A stretch of DNA of 64,000 nt. Origin: Sphaeramia orbicularis (taxonomy: Eukaryota; Chordata; Actinopteri; Kurtiformes; Apogonidae). The DNA lies in contig NC_043978.1 in assembly GCF_902148855.1 (NCBI RefSeq), positions 40,836,609-40,900,608 of the forward strand. Direction: 5' to 3'. A program made the position numbers and the translations under genes. The notes below the pieces were generated by a model. The model ran no database searches and was not told where the DNA came from. It worked only from the letters and a program-made list of their open reading frames with translations. Positions 11,601 through 22,964 of this stretch are shown here, piece by piece; positions within the stretch are counted from its first letter, which is position 1, and the number at the start of each line of letters is the position of its first letter.

Positions 11601-14592
11601 TCATCCATTTACTCATCAGGTGACATCGGTCTGTTCAGTCTGTGAAGGTTTAGTGATCAGGTCTTAAGGTGGACAATTGGACTGGTCCATTAGCAGAACA
11701 TGTGGTCCTCTCTTTAAGGGAGAGGTGTGGACATCCTCCCAAAAAGTCATGTTCGGTTTTTGTAGAGGACACTAAAAGGGTCTTAGAAGTCAACAAATCT
11801 AGAAGAACATCAGTAAGTTGGCAACACTTCTGTCTGTCTCTATCTGCCCCTGTATTAACGCAAAGGTCCTTCCCCTTAACAGCACAACGATCAAACATTC
11901 TTTTGTTTTAATTTCACCAAATTATTTAATTTTTTACAATTCATTTTGTTTCTATTTTTTTTTTTTTTCTCTCCTTTTTTGTTTTATTTTTGTTTATAGT
12001 TCTTTGTTGTTTTTCCCTTTTGTCCCCCTTCCTTTAGATCGTAATGTCTCACTTGCCTATAGCTAAAAGGTAAGCCTGGTCACATGATTGACATGCCCCG
12101 TTCTGATTGGGTCTTCCAACTGACATTTCAGCCTAACCTTTGCCTTCCTCTGATATTTCCCCCATAATGTTTTTATCTCTTTACTTGCCTCATGTTCTTT
12201 TTCTTCCTTTGTGGTTTACACAGTCTAAGCAGGTCTGCAGCACTCTGTTCTACTACTGAAAAAGAAGTGTCGCTTACAGTCTGTGGGTGCATTTTGGTTT
12301 AATAGTTTTTACCTCCGATCATATGATAGAAAATACAATATGCACACAGCTCATGTAATTTCTGTTTTTCTTATGTTGTACCAGACTGCACTCATGTGAT
12401 AACAGTGACACTTTCTTTTTAGAACAATTTGAGCTTTTCTGTCCCTTCACTCACTCATTCTCCTGTTTGTTCTGTTAACCTGCAACGTCACCTCACACAC
12501 TGACCTGGTGAAACTAACCTTTGACCTTTTGTATGCTCCTCTCCTCCTGATTTTGATATGTAGCTCTGTAGTATCACACACACACACACACTCAGAAACT
12601 GTACTTGTGTATTGTAAACAGGTAAGGTAAGCAGACATTAACGTAGAGCTCCACACTATCTGAATGTGTAACTAACACTGAAGCTTTGTTTGTTTTGGCT
12701 GTGGAGTTACATGTGTAAAGTAAATAAGTGACAAGAAGAAACATGATTATAATTATTACAATGAAGTACTGTTATCATTACAGTGTATGTGTGTACATAT
12801 GTGTTTATGTGTTTGTGTGTAATGTCTCTTGTGTTGCTTTGTCTTTGGGAACTTCTGTTTTTATTCAGTTTTCTCTGTTTTTACTTTTTTCTGTCCTTTT
12901 CTGTCCTTTCATTTAATTTCCCTCTCCTCTGCTCTCCTCACCTTCTCTCATTTTCTCTCCTCTCCTTCCCCCTCCTCTCCTCTCCTCTCCCTCTCTTCTC
13001 CTCTTCCTCTCTTCTCCTCTCCCTCTCTTCTCTTCTTCCTCTCTGCTCTCCCCTCCTCTCCTCCCCTCTCCTCTCCTCTCCTCTCTTCTCCTCTCCCTCT
13101 CTCCTCCTCTCCTCTTCCTCTCTCCTCTCCTCTCCTCCCCTCTCCTCTCCTCTCCTCTCTTCTCCTCTCCCTCTCTCCTCCTCTCCTCTTCCTCTCTCCT
13201 CTCCTCTCCTCTCCTCCCCTCTCCTCTCCTAGAGGAGCATAGTGTTATGTATCTCATGGTCCCTAAACCACTAGATAGTTTTAACCTTCTCAGAGTGAAG
13301 GGGAAGGGTCTCAAGCAGAAGGTCCTTCATGCTAGCTGTGAATGGTATGCTTCATAAACATATAACATAGAGTAGATCCCTTTGCTGCTCAAATACACAT
13401 CTAGTCGAGTTATCTAACATTTGTGCAATAGAAATGTGTCTGTTTTACTTATTTAAGTTACAAAATTAAGCAAGTCTTGACTAAATTGTATTTGTCCGCA
13501 TCACATCAACTCATTTAGCCCTTCCAGTTTCTCCCTCCTAGCTAAATTTCATCATTAGTTTTTAGTTTCACAACGTCACCAATTTGGGCTGAATTGGGTC
13601 AAAATTTCCACTGAACATTGAAGGATAAAAACAAAACTAGATGCTGAATTTTATCTAATCTCAAAGTTATAAATAATTTCACACCTGGGACAATCAATAC
13701 ACTAAACAGTTTCATGATAGCTTTTTTTAAAACTAGTGCAGTTGTTAATTTTTGATAATGAAATCATTTTCATTTGAGTAACACATGATGTATTTGTAGT
13801 AATTTAATTTCATTAATAACTATTGACATGAATGAGCACTGGTTTAAAGCTGTAGGATTTTAGTTCCATGAACAAATATTGGTGAAGGTTATTACTCATA
13901 AATAAACCAAAACCTGCAAAATAGTCAGCTGACAACTAAAAGTGTCATTTAATGCATCACCCAACATTTTTATACAAATTAAGTTGTAAACTATTCTAAT
14001 TAATTTGAGTTTATTTGTGTAGCTATTAAAGACCTCACAAGGGGAAAACAAGAACTGTGGACTTGTTTTTCACAGTTTGCATGTCATGAATTTTATATTT
14101 ATTTCACAGTCCAGCTCTTAAAGGATAAGACGCATCAGTTACACAGCATCACCATAAAAAGCTGTTAAAGTTTTTGTATAGTGTATAGTGGGTCTAGTGG
14201 CATTTGGGGACGAGAATCAACTTAGCAAACCTATAACTTGAGCTGTTAGAGCTTGCACATCTTTTGTTTATCCAGTTGTCCTGTGTTTGTGTGCGTGTGT
14301 GTGTCCATCTGTTGCTGTAGTTTTGGCTCAGTAGGACATTGTTGAACATGATGTAACGTTGTTGTTGTCCCTTCATCTCCTCTCATATACCTCTTCCTTC
14401 ATCTCCTTCATCCCTCTCTCCCATGCTTCCTCCTCCTCTTCTTCAGGCTCCTGCCTCGAGATTCTTCGGGGAGAAAGTCCGGCTCTTGGGGAGGCCGGGA
14501 GCGACTCGGCGTCCCCCATGTCTCCTCGGACTAGCAAGAGCCGCATGTCCATGAAGCTGCGTCGCTCCTCTGGGTCAGCCAATAAGACTTGA
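8601..14592 (+). CDS. ralgapa1: Ral GTPase-activating protein alpha subunit 1, last two coding exons
   Basis: Catalytic subunit of the RalGAP complex, which works with the beta subunit to switch off RalA and RalB. Only the C-terminal tail is present. Exon 8601-8725 follows TTTGACCTCAG, starts in phase 2 and encodes [15 protein letters not shown] and [15 protein letters not shown], which follow the GAP domain in this family. It ends in TCAG before GTAAG. Exon 14447-14592 follows CTTCTTCAG and reads [15 protein letters not shown] through [17 protein letters not shown] to TGA at 14590-14592; the phase joins exactly. Human has RALGAPA1 beside INSM2 and NFKBIA and RALGAPA2 beside INSM1; the INSM2-type neighbour and nfkbia in this window select RALGAPA1. 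An alternative ending may use 12038-12069. Confidence 0.88.
9050..9320. other. GC-richer non-repetitive island in ralgapa1 intron
   Basis: This stretch is more GC-rich and free of the simple repeats seen around it. One plus-strand frame is open for 75 codons but has no splice context and no recognisable protein. It could be a conserved non-coding element; that is an inference from composition only. Confidence 0.3.
9321..12037. other. ralgapa1 intron, nothing recognised
   Basis: AT-rich intronic DNA with a short (CT)n run near 9975-9990 and an AT-only patch near 10432-10472. No exon-like, RNA-like or transposon-like structure was recognised on either strand. Confidence 0.45.
12038..12069 (+). 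CDS. ralgapa1: Candidate ralgapa1 alternative micro-exon with stop
   Basis: A 32-base segment lies between a strong acceptor (a long pyrimidine run ending CTTCCTTTAG) and a consensus donor (AAAAG before GTAAGC). Joined to the exon ending at 8725, its phase is right: the leftover G plus AT gives D, and the peptide continues RNVSLAYS to a TAA inside the exon. Inclusion would replace the 48-residue tail encoded at 14447-14592 with nine residues. The stop is only a few bases from the exon end, which usually escapes nonsense-mediated decay. The splice sites and phase are seen; use of the exon is inferred. Confidence 0.45.
12916..13231. repeat. Polypyrimidine minisatellite (CTCCT-type)
   Basis: About 315 bases of almost pure C and T on the plus strand, built from CTCTCC, TCTTCC and CTCCTC units. 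A longer block of about 65-70 bases is visibly repeated in its second half. The open frames on both strands through it, rich in Ser-Leu-Pro or Arg-Glu, are artefacts of the repeat. Such tracts can form triplex DNA. It lies in the last ralgapa1 intron, downstream of the candidate micro-exon. Confidence 0.9.
13232..14446. other. End of last ralgapa1 intron
   Basis: AT-rich sequence without recognisable repeats or coding potential until the pyrimidine-rich acceptor CCTCCTCTTCTTCAG just before 14447. Confidence 0.5.
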
Positions 14593-15658
14593 GCTCTGTC
14601 GATCACAGAGACCCCAACGAAAGTAAACGCTTCATATCACAACAGGCAAACAAAAGGTGGTTTCTCCTCTGACATCAGCCAATCAGACATGAATTACCCC
14701 AGTTATAGCCGTACATTAGAGTATGAGAAATTAAACTTTGCACAAATTAAAACTTCCATCAATGTTAATTATCATCAGGTGATGAGGAGATGAATGTTGC
14801 ATCACAGATGTCGTTTTCCTGTTAAGTCTGTTGGTTAATCAGCCAATAATGCTTCTATTGCAGTCATGCTCTTCTCAGATGATGTACAGAACACTTTGTT
14901 GTGCTGCTGTTTTCTTTAAAACATCTATTCAACCGTTCTATTCTGTGAACAATAATATACTGTAATTTTATTGGAACCTTCACACATCTGCTGCATTAAT
15001 CCTCAGCTTTGCTCACAGAAATACAGTTAAATCCGTGCTGCAGCTTGTTGATCCACACCATGTTCAGCCTGATCAGCGCAGTATTAGATCACGTTCACGC
15101 CCGTGCCATGTTAGAAACCTGTACAAACTCCAGTGTAAGATTTCGTGCCACGTTCTGCTTTGAATTCCTCTGCCTACAGTCATTACAGCACATTCAGTCA
15201 GACCAGACAAGAGACACAAACTCTCTGTGCGTTGTGTCGTCGCCTTGAGCAATCTGTATATTTGTACTATAGTCACAAAGCTGAGTTTTGATATTAAAAG
15301 AAAGGAGAATGTTGTGAGAGTGAAGGCACCTGACAAGTGCTGCACGGAGAAAGCAATATAAAAGTCTATTTTTGTTCTCGACGTACAGATAAGGGCAGTG
15401 GTCTGACTCCAATCAGTTCTCAAATGTACATAGAAATGTATTGGTTTGCTAACAATAAGACAAGCAGCCACTGTAGATGTGTCCTCAAACCAAAAATGTT
15501 TCCTGTTTGCAATCAGAAGGAAATCCCCCGCCTGAACCTGAACCTGAAGCTGATGTGAGATCAGTGTTAAAGTGAGGAAGGAGGGGAAAGCGCTTTTTAG
15601 GAAATAAACCAGACAAACTGATCCGAGCAAGCACTTGTTACATAAAGTTTAGATATGA

Positions 15659-15660
<2 letters not shown>

Positions 15661-15689
<29 letters not shown>

Positions 15690-15862
15690 GCCAATGCTGT
15701 AAAATGTGGAGAAGCACTGATGTCACTGCATTTATTTTTTCTTTTATTTTTAATGGACTGTAAAATGTGTTTTGACCCAAATGAAAATGTTGCTGTCATT
15801 TTAGTTCAGTGTCTCGCTGTCATCTGACGCAATGGAACCACACCTTTTCTTTGTTCCCATGA

Positions 15863-15894
<32 letters not shown>
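15661..15894. repeat. Poly-T run and (TA)n microsatellite
   Basis: A run of 29 T from 15661 and an alternating AT tract at 15863-15894, both inside the inferred ralgapa1 3' UTR. The AT tract continues as degenerate ATATAT patches to about 15955. Confidence 0.9.
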
Positions 15895-15896
<2 letters not shown>

Positions 15897-18603
15897 TGTA
15901 CATCTATATATGTATGAGTATAAATATATATATAAAGTAGATATATGAATATCTATAAGAATGTGTACAGTGTGAGACGGCTTGTTGTGTATATACTGTC
16001 TTATGAGCATAGCTGCCAAAACCAAACTGTGGTTTTAACCTCAGACCACATCTGCTAAAAATGGACTGACACTACACGACTTTTTGCTTCAACGGTTCCT
16101 CATTGATAACCAGTTTGCACTTCATTATTTAGGAATCGAAAGCTCAAGCTATTTTATCTCACATGCTCTTCTATTCAGTCAATATTTGCTTTCTTGGTAA
16201 CACCAACTGATTCTCCAAATTCAAATCCAAGGAGGAATTAGGATTTAGGATCGTCCGTGACATCCACAGTGTTTGCAAAATGACACTTCATTTTTGCTCA
16301 ATGTGTGGATTATTGCAAAAGCAAACGTTGGCTGGTGTTGGTGCACTTAGAATGACTCAGCAGCACTAAAACGTGAGGTTGTCAGGACATCCACCTTTAC
16401 AAATTGAAGGAGGAAAAATGATCTGCGTTAAAGTGACGTTAGTAAAACCAAGGAGGAGAGAGATGGCCTCACATTATACATAGATATTTTAATATAATAT
16501 GGTTTCTTTTCTTTTCTTTTTTAAACCTGTTCTTATATTTAGACTCATCCCCAGTTCCTTTTTATTTAAGGAGGGGAGCCGTGTGTAATCACAAAACACA
16601 ACGTCACGCTACTGTTGAGGATTTTCATGTGTTTCATATTTTCGTTCTGACACTCCATCATTCGGACTCAACTCACAGAAAAACAAAATGTTTGCATGAT
16701 TTCTTACAAACTGGCCTCAGAACAAAACCATTAAGTTTGTCGTGTGGATGTGCTGTGGATTTCCATTGAATTTGTTCTACATTAACACCTCATTTTTTCA
16801 CATTTCTACACAAACCGATCACTCCTAAAGAAAACATGCCTCCAGTATCAAATAGACATGTCTTTACATATCACTTCACTGTGTCACACAGCTGAATTTT
16901 TTTTTGTAAATGTTAAATTTTGGCTGTTTTTCAGCCATGTATTCTCTACAAAGAGGAAAGGGATTTTTTTTTTCTTCTTATTTGACCCCTCTGTTGGGTA
17001 CATTTTTAGAGACTTAAGATGAGGGCTATTTTCTGTGTTTTTTGACAGTGAAATCGGCTGATATTTACGTCGTCCCTTTAAATTATTGTCCTTTCATCAT
17101 ATTAATGACCAAGTGAGGGAACTCTGAGGTTGAAGCACCGTTGATTCGTTGGTCAAGACATGTGGTCTAGTAGCCCCAGTGCACCCTGGGACTGATCTGT
17201 ACATGCTGTATATAGACTACAGTCACCATCCGCGTCCCATAGTGTCTGCCGAAACGTTATTCACTCTGACACGTCCCAAACTCCAAAAACAAAAAAACAG
17301 CCGTGACATATTGACACTCCTTTAAGCTAAACTGCTCCTCTGCTTAAATATCTACAAGGAATGATGGGTAATTTTCTACTTCAATGAGTTTTTTTCAGTT
17401 AAATGTATCTGCTTCTTATAAGTCGCCTGGATAGGATGTGTTTCCCAGTGAATGCATGTCCATTTAAGAAAAACGAGCTGCAACAAAATGTATATTAATC
17501 AGGATATTAAGGAATTTATTAAAAGGAAAACAAAAACAATCATGGTTGCTTGGGTGAAAGTATTTGGTAATGCTTTAGATTACAGCCTGCAAACTACAAT
17601 GCAGTTAAGACCGAATTTACAGCATGTGCAGGTAGAAAAGAGTAAAACGTAAAGTTTAGAGAATATGGTGGAAGCTACTGTATGGTGCCTCTGAAATTTT
17701 TCACAATAAAACATTATTTCCAACATCCATCACCCTCTACATATTAATACTTTGCAGTAATTAAGTAGAGTTTTCAGGTTTTTGTACTTTACTTTTTATT
17801 TTTCTAGCAACTTTTTACCTTTGCTCCCTAAAAGTCATATCAGTATCTTGTTTCCACCCCTTACATTTGTCTTTTTTTTTGTTTATATTTAATGCATTTG
17901 AGGAGATTTTGGAATGTTGAAAGAGTGAAGACATTGAAAAGTGATTGGCACATCAGTTAAATTTCATTTTATTTGAAGTTACAATATTATGAACCATTAA
18001 TTTGAGGTTCAGTCAGTTTTACACAGAAACAGCAGGTAGAAATGTCGTCAAAGTGCTCCTTTTTTGCTTTTGTTATGCAAGTACATTTCAGTTTTCACTT
18101 TTAATACACAAGTTTATGTTCTGTGTTGCCTAAACTGCATTTTTCACTCTTTTACTTACACATTACACACTGTACAGATACACCACTGGCACAAAAAACT
18201 GTGTAAATTCAGTCCTGATTCTGATTTAACTTGTGAGCTGTAATCTGAAATATTGCCAGATAGACTCTTCCTTCTTTATTCTACTTGAGCAGCCACAAAT
18301 CAGACAGTAGAAACTGGATTAACATAAAAATGGTGAACCTCTGTACTTTCAGCGGATAGACGCAGGTTCAGTTTGTATTATTCTGATTTGAGTTTGGGAC
18401 GATGCCGACGTATGTAACTACTGACTATAAATACTGCATGACACCAGTTCAGTACTAACTGCATGTGTTGACCTTGTAACAGCTGCACCACAACACGCAT
18501 GCACACACACTCCACAAGCTATGTTACTGTCAAAGCTGTAGTATGTAAACATGTAAAGTCTGGGTCAGAGACACAGTGTGGATGTGCAATGACGGAATTT
18601 GAC

Positions 18604-18609
18604 AATAAA
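18604..18609 (+). terminator. ralgapa1: Poly(A) signal for ralgapa1
   Basis: AATAAA followed by TGTGTATGTGTGTGTGTG at 18637-18654. A minus-strand AATAAA (TTTATT at 18702-18707) lies less than 100 bp beyond, so the convergent ralgapa1 and insm2 transcripts may end almost back to back. Confidence 0.6.
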
Positions 18610-18701
18610 TGATTCATACCACTGATTCAGTGGATCTGTGTATGTGTGTGTGTGACCTTTTAAAAACCTCAAGTCCAACACTGATTATAGTGTAGTGAAC
18701 A

Positions 18702-20047
18702 TTTATTGACATTGTAGGATAGATTTCACATTAAACTTCCAACATATCAAAATAGTACTGTGTAGGCTTCATAGAACCACAATTACATTTTAGCGTCATG
18801 AAAGCATTTTAGCAAATATTTCAACATTTCATTTATATTCAATAAAGACTAAGGACAATTTTGTTACTAGCAGTACTAACATTAAATGCTCAATATTTGT
18901 ATGAAAATATTTTATAATTGACAAGTTAACTGGCACATTTACTTAAAAAAGGCATATTATGGTCTTTGTGATTTTTTTTTTTCTTCTGTACATGAAATTG
19001 TCCTTTAAGTGGAGTCAGGGCATTGATTTTGTTTCCAGTTGTCAGGGTAAGGAAGGTCACTTTCTAAATGTAATTACAGGTAACTGATGATGATGGTCTG
19101 GTTCCTCTTCACATTTCAGTTGTAACGTAACCCATAACTGGGCTGCTCCTGAGCATCAGTGTAATCTGATTACTTCACCACAAAAAGACCTTGAACATGA
19201 GTCTAAACATCCCCCACACGGTGAACATACATCAGTGTGTATTTTTCCTTTTAAGTCATAAAATCATCAAAATGCCCAATGTTACATGTCTTCAGTCCTC
19301 TCTGGTTTTAGTTCACTTACAAAGTGCTGAGAAAAAAAAAAAAAAAAAGATGTAGCAGGAGATGCACTATATCAATCACGTTCTTTGAAGAGTAGAAATG
19401 TAAAAGTTGTGTCTTTGCAAAGTGTCCCATGTCACACAAAAAACTAATTCAGGTTTAATTGTTTCATCCTAATACGGTAAAGTTTATTAAATCAATAATA
19501 AATGTATTAGTCCTATCAGGATAGTTTACCTCAATATTTTCAACTAAAGAGCAATATTTTAGCTGAAATAGAAAATGATTATGGGCACGTGATGGGAAAT
19601 GGATAAAAGGATGAGACCTGGTGGTAAAAAACAAAGTGAAACAAACTGAGAACAAAATCATGGTCTTGTGTACAGAGGACCAGGTGAGGTTGTGTTCACG
19701 GACATGGTGTCAGTGCAACTACTAGAGCAGGTGTTTTATGAAGTTTCAGTAAATATATAAACAGTCCAGTGTATCTAAGAGCTTTATTTTTGACTGGTTT
19801 TACTGACGGCAAAGTTTGTTTTTATGTTAGTTTAAGCAGTAATTTAATCTCTTCAGGACCGTGAAAACGGTGTGTATTTATTATGTGAAAACCAGGATGA
19901 CTGGCGCTTGAAACAAAAGGCACAGTGGACGCACCACGGTCCTCACCTGTGAAATATTTGACCGTAGGTCACCTTGAATAGATCAACATAAGTACATGAA
20001 TGTAGCCTAAATAAATAATAAGCAGACCGGTGACCGGTACGGTGTGT
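18702..20047 (-). other. insm2: insm2 3' UTR region
   Basis: Sequence downstream of the insm2 stop on its own strand. It carries several TTTATT motifs (AATAAA on the minus strand) at about 19876, 19783, 19483 and 18702. The real end cannot be chosen from sequence alone. A poly-A run at 19330-19348 is present. No other gene is seen. Confidence 0.4.
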
Positions 20048-22009
20048 TCAGGGTCTTACGGTCATCTGCAGCAGCATCACCTGCCGGTTCTCGGTGGGGT
20101 GAGACTTGTTGATGTGTCTCGTGAGCCCCGGGGAGCTAAAGAACGTGGACGGACAATGTTTGCACGTGAATATCTGCTGCTGCGGCGGCTGTTGCTGCGC
20201 CTCGCGCTGCTCGCTGTCTCCGGTGCCGTTCTCATCTCTGTGCGCGTGGAATACATCTGGTCTGAGCCCTCCTCCCAGGGTCCCCGCGAGTAGCTCGTCC
20301 CTCATCGCGTGCCACAGTCGGTGTTTGTCTCTAATTTCAACCGACGGGAAGCGCGCGCCGCACAGGTGACACAGAAACACCTGGCCGCTGCTCTCTCGCG
20401 CTTGACCGTAATTTGACAGTGGCGGGGAAGCTCGTGCTGTTAGCTCGTGCGCGGCCAGGTGTTTCTTCAGGTAAGCCTGCCGGCGGAACTTCTTCCCGCA
20501 GTACCGGCACTCGTACACCTCCTCCTCCGGTAACGCCTGGACAAACGGCAGCGGAGGGAGCGACGGGGGCCGCTGCGCCACGTCCGCGCGCTCTCCAGGG
20601 TTTCCGTTCAGAAGCAGCAGGCTGGAGGGGGGGCTGTCCGCCGCTCTCACCTGCTGCTGCAGGTCCAGACAGCCTTCCACCGGGTTCCGGTAGTGAGGTG
20701 AGGAGTCGTAGAGTGGAGGGGCCAGGCTGTCGCTGTCCGGACTGTCCCGGGACCGGCCGTGGAGCAGCAGCAGGGACGGCTCGCGCCTTATGCGGGAGCT
20801 GTCCAGCGCGCCGTGGTGCTGATTAGTGTTGATGCGCAGCAGCTCGTTCTCTTTGCCCTCCATCTCCACCGGCTGCCTCTCGTGCGCAAGGAGCCCGCGT
20901 GCCTCTTTTAACGGCTGGCTTTTGTTGGTCATCTCTCCTCCCTGGTTGTTCACCGGACGAGGTTTGTGCCAGCGGCGGTGGGAGGCCAGATTGGCGGGAC
21001 AGCTGAAGACCTTGTCGCACTCGGGACACCGATACTCCACGCGCACTATGCGGGAACACTTGTGCTGCGCGAGAGAGAAGGGGTCGGGATACTCCTCTTT
21101 ACAGAGCTGACAGATGAACTCTCCCAGGGGTTGGTTACCGGATGGACCGGAGGACTTCTCCCGGTGTCTCCTCAGCTCGGGAGTCTCTTTCTTGATGCGA
21201 AGACCCAAAACCGGTGAGGTCGTGACCTCGTCCTCGAAGTTCAGTTTCCGGTTCACTTTAGGCTTCTTGGAGACGTTTCCTGTTTGAGGTTTGCTGTGCC
21301 TGGTGCCGTTTATGCGCTGATCCGGTTCTAAGAAGGAACGTTTCCTGGCCGCGTTCTGATCCTGGTTCAACAGAGTCAGTGGAGGGAAAAGATGCACGTG
21401 AGACATACCGGGGTCATATTTGTCACCGTGAATGTAGGAGTGCGCGTGGTGACCGGCGCTGCTCGAGAGAAGCCTTTCGATAGACGCGGACACCGGGGTC
21501 GAAGCGGAGTTCAGTAGAAACGGGAGTTCCGGTATCTCCGACACCGGGGGTGACATGCACCTCCCGGGGAATAACGGCGGCTTGTCTTCCTCCTCGCGCG
21601 GCTCCAACAGTCTCGTGCCAACCGGTTTAACGGGGCTGCAGGACTCCGTCAGAACCAGCTCCCGAGGAGGCGGAGGAGGACGCGGGAAGAAGCAAGAGGA
21701 GTCGTCATCGTCAGGAGTCAAAACATCCACCTCAGTCACCTGCTCCTCGGTCTCCGGTAACTGCGCGCGCCGGTCCTCCTCAGCCTCCAGCGCTGACTCC
21801 ACGTGGGGGCTCCACACCTCTCTGACACCGTCCGCGCGCAGCACCGGGAACAGTCCCTCTGACCGGTCAAACAAATCGCTCTCCTCCGGTTTGTCACAGC
21901 CGCTTTTGTCTCCGTCAAACGTCAAAGCTGCGCCGTTACTGCTGTTGTTTCGTGACCGGTACGACGCCGAGCACCGCCGGTTCCTCTTCACCAAGAATCC
22001 TCGAGGCAT
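20048..22009 (-). CDS. insm2: INSM2-type zinc-finger transcriptional repressor
   Basis: A single-exon gene of 653 residues. The start is fixed by the N-terminal SNAG motif MPRGFLVKR, the family's co-repressor (LSD1/CoREST, HDAC) recruitment signal. A disordered, Pro- and Ser-rich region leads to the family block KLNFEDEVTTSPVLGL (about 255-270). Five zinc fingers follow: an atypical one at about 300-318 (CQLC with an H-C end), then 328-348, 501-521, 547-567 and 616-637. Fingers 3-5 match INSM2 rather than INSM1: GARFPSVEIRDKHRLWHAM, QQIFTCKHCPSTFFSSPG and the terminus RQVMLLQMTVRP. Position between ralgapa1 and nfkbia also says INSM2. INSM proteins act in neuroendocrine and neuronal differentiation. 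The coding region is a strongly GC-rich island. A frame antisense to it (21555-22106) is a shadow. Confidence 0.93.
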   Translation of the reverse strand: MPRGFLVKRNRRCSASYRSRNNSSNGAALTFDGDKSGCDKPEESDLFDRSEGLFPVLRADGVREVWSPHVESALEAEEDRRAQLPETEEQVTEVDVLTPDDDDSSCFFPRPPPPPRELVLTESCSPVKPVGTRLLEPREEEDKPPLFPGRCMSPPVSEIPELPFLLNSASTPVSASIERLLSSSAGHHAHSYIHGDKYDPGMSHVHLFPPLTLLNQDQNAARKRSFLEPDQRINGTRHSKPQTGNVSKKPKVNRKLNFEDEVTTSPVLGLRIKKETPELRRHREKSSGPSGNQPLGEFICQLCKEEYPDPFSLAQHKCSRIVRVEYRCPECDKVFSCPANLASHRRWHKPRPVNNQGGEMTNKSQPLKEARGLLAHERQPVEMEGKENELLRINTNQHHGALDSSRIRREPSLLLLHGRSRDSPDSDSLAPPLYDSSPHYRNPVEGCLDLQQQVRAADSPPSSLLLLNGNPGERADVAQRPPSLPPLPFVQALPEEEVYECRYCGKKFRRQAYLKKHLAAHELTARASPPLSNYGQARESSGQVFLCHLCGARFPSVEIRDKHRLWHAMRDELLAGTLGGGLRPDVFHAHRDENGTGDSEQREAQQQPPQQQIFTCKHCPSTFFSSPGLTRHINKSHPTENRQVMLLQMTVRP

Positions 22010-22883
22010 GGTGATGATGATGATGATGCTCTGCGCGTGGCACCACCAGCCGGAGAGACAGAAAGACCAACTCTTGTCTCAAACCCACTTTCAAGTAGAG
22101 CTTTGAAGAAGAGAGAGAGACGAGGAGGGAGGGGGCAGGTGCGGGAAGAGCGCGAGGAGGAGAGGGATCACTGTCCGATGCGCGTGTCTGGTTCAGTTTC
22201 TCATGTCCTGTTTCTCAACTGCCTGAACAGCATCACACGTATTCATCAAACATATAGCAGAGCAAAACTGTCGTTTTGGAGCCATCGAGAACAACTGGGG
22301 ATGTATAACTTTCTTATCTGTAGTTAATCTGATTTTGTTGTTAATTAAACATGTTCGACATTATAAAGTTTTCTTATTCTTTATTCCCTGTAGTTGTCTT
22401 TTGGACTTGTTTAATGCAGAACATGTGTTCCACGAAAACAGGATCTGACTTGACTTTTAATCTGCGTTTACCTTTATTTTTGTTTTTTTCCCTAATCTCC
22501 CTAATCTGGATCAAAATCATGTGTAAATAGACAATACCATTTTTTCCATTGTCCCACTGTATGTTGTTTTCTTTGTATGTATGTGTCTATGTATTCCCAG
22601 TGTAATAGTTGATTTTTTTCTTTTTCTGATTCTCATGATGGCGTGTCAGTCAAACTTTTCCTTTACATATAGACTAAAATCGTTAACCATATTTGTCTAA
22701 GAATCATCTGTGTAGCTCATGGTGCTATTGGTGCTAACAGCACCCATGGGAGCTATAGATACAGATCATATCTAATATTTATAATGACAGTCTCTGTTGA
22801 AGTGTCTCATTATTAGTGTCCTTGTTGGTGGGAACACCAGGGACTCCAGTTTCCCTCTGTTTAATGTGCGTGAATCATCCACG

Positions 22884-22888
<5 letters not shown>
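22010..22888. promoter_or_regulatory. insm2: insm2 upstream region
   Basis: The GC- and purine-rich sequence next to the start (22010-22175) continues the CpG-rich island of the insm2 coding region and is the likely core promoter and 5' UTR. No convincing TATA box was found. Beyond 22200 the DNA becomes AT-rich and featureless up to the (GT)n repeat. Confidence 0.4.

Positions 22889-22958
<70 letters not shown>
22889..22958. repeat. (GT)35 microsatellite
   Basis: An uninterrupted GT dinucleotide repeat of about 70 bases. The open frames through it that read Cys-Val or His-Thr repeats are not genes. Confidence 0.97.
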
Positions 22959-22959
<1 letters not shown>

Positions 22960-22964
22960 TAAGT

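Larger units (their letters stand above)
14593..18625 (+). other. ralgapa1: ralgapa1 3' UTR (about 4 kb)
   Basis: No splice-bounded coding sequence appears after the stop. The best end is the AATAAA at 18604-18609, followed 28 bases later by a GT-rich element (18637-18654), the classic cleavage arrangement. An earlier AATAAA at 17705-17710 could give a shorter form. The tract contains a poly-T run (15661-15689) and an AT dinucleotide repeat (15863-15894). The several short open frames, including a 185-codon frame on the minus strand at 15073-15630, have no recognisable product. Confidence 0.55.

Noticed and set aside
12783-13314. Open frames of 133-149 codons on both strands
   Set aside because: They translate the polypyrimidine minisatellite; Ser-Leu-Pro and Arg-Glu repetition follows from the DNA repeat, with no independent coding evidence.
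15073-15630. 185-codon minus-strand frame in the ralgapa1 3' UTR
   Set aside because: No recognisable domain, no splice or promoter context and no codon bias unlike the surroundings. Its length is at the upper edge of chance, so it would merit a search but not a gene call.
21555-22106. 183-codon plus-strand frame
   Set aside because: Antisense to the GC-rich insm2 coding sequence, whose zinc-finger frame is clearly the real one.
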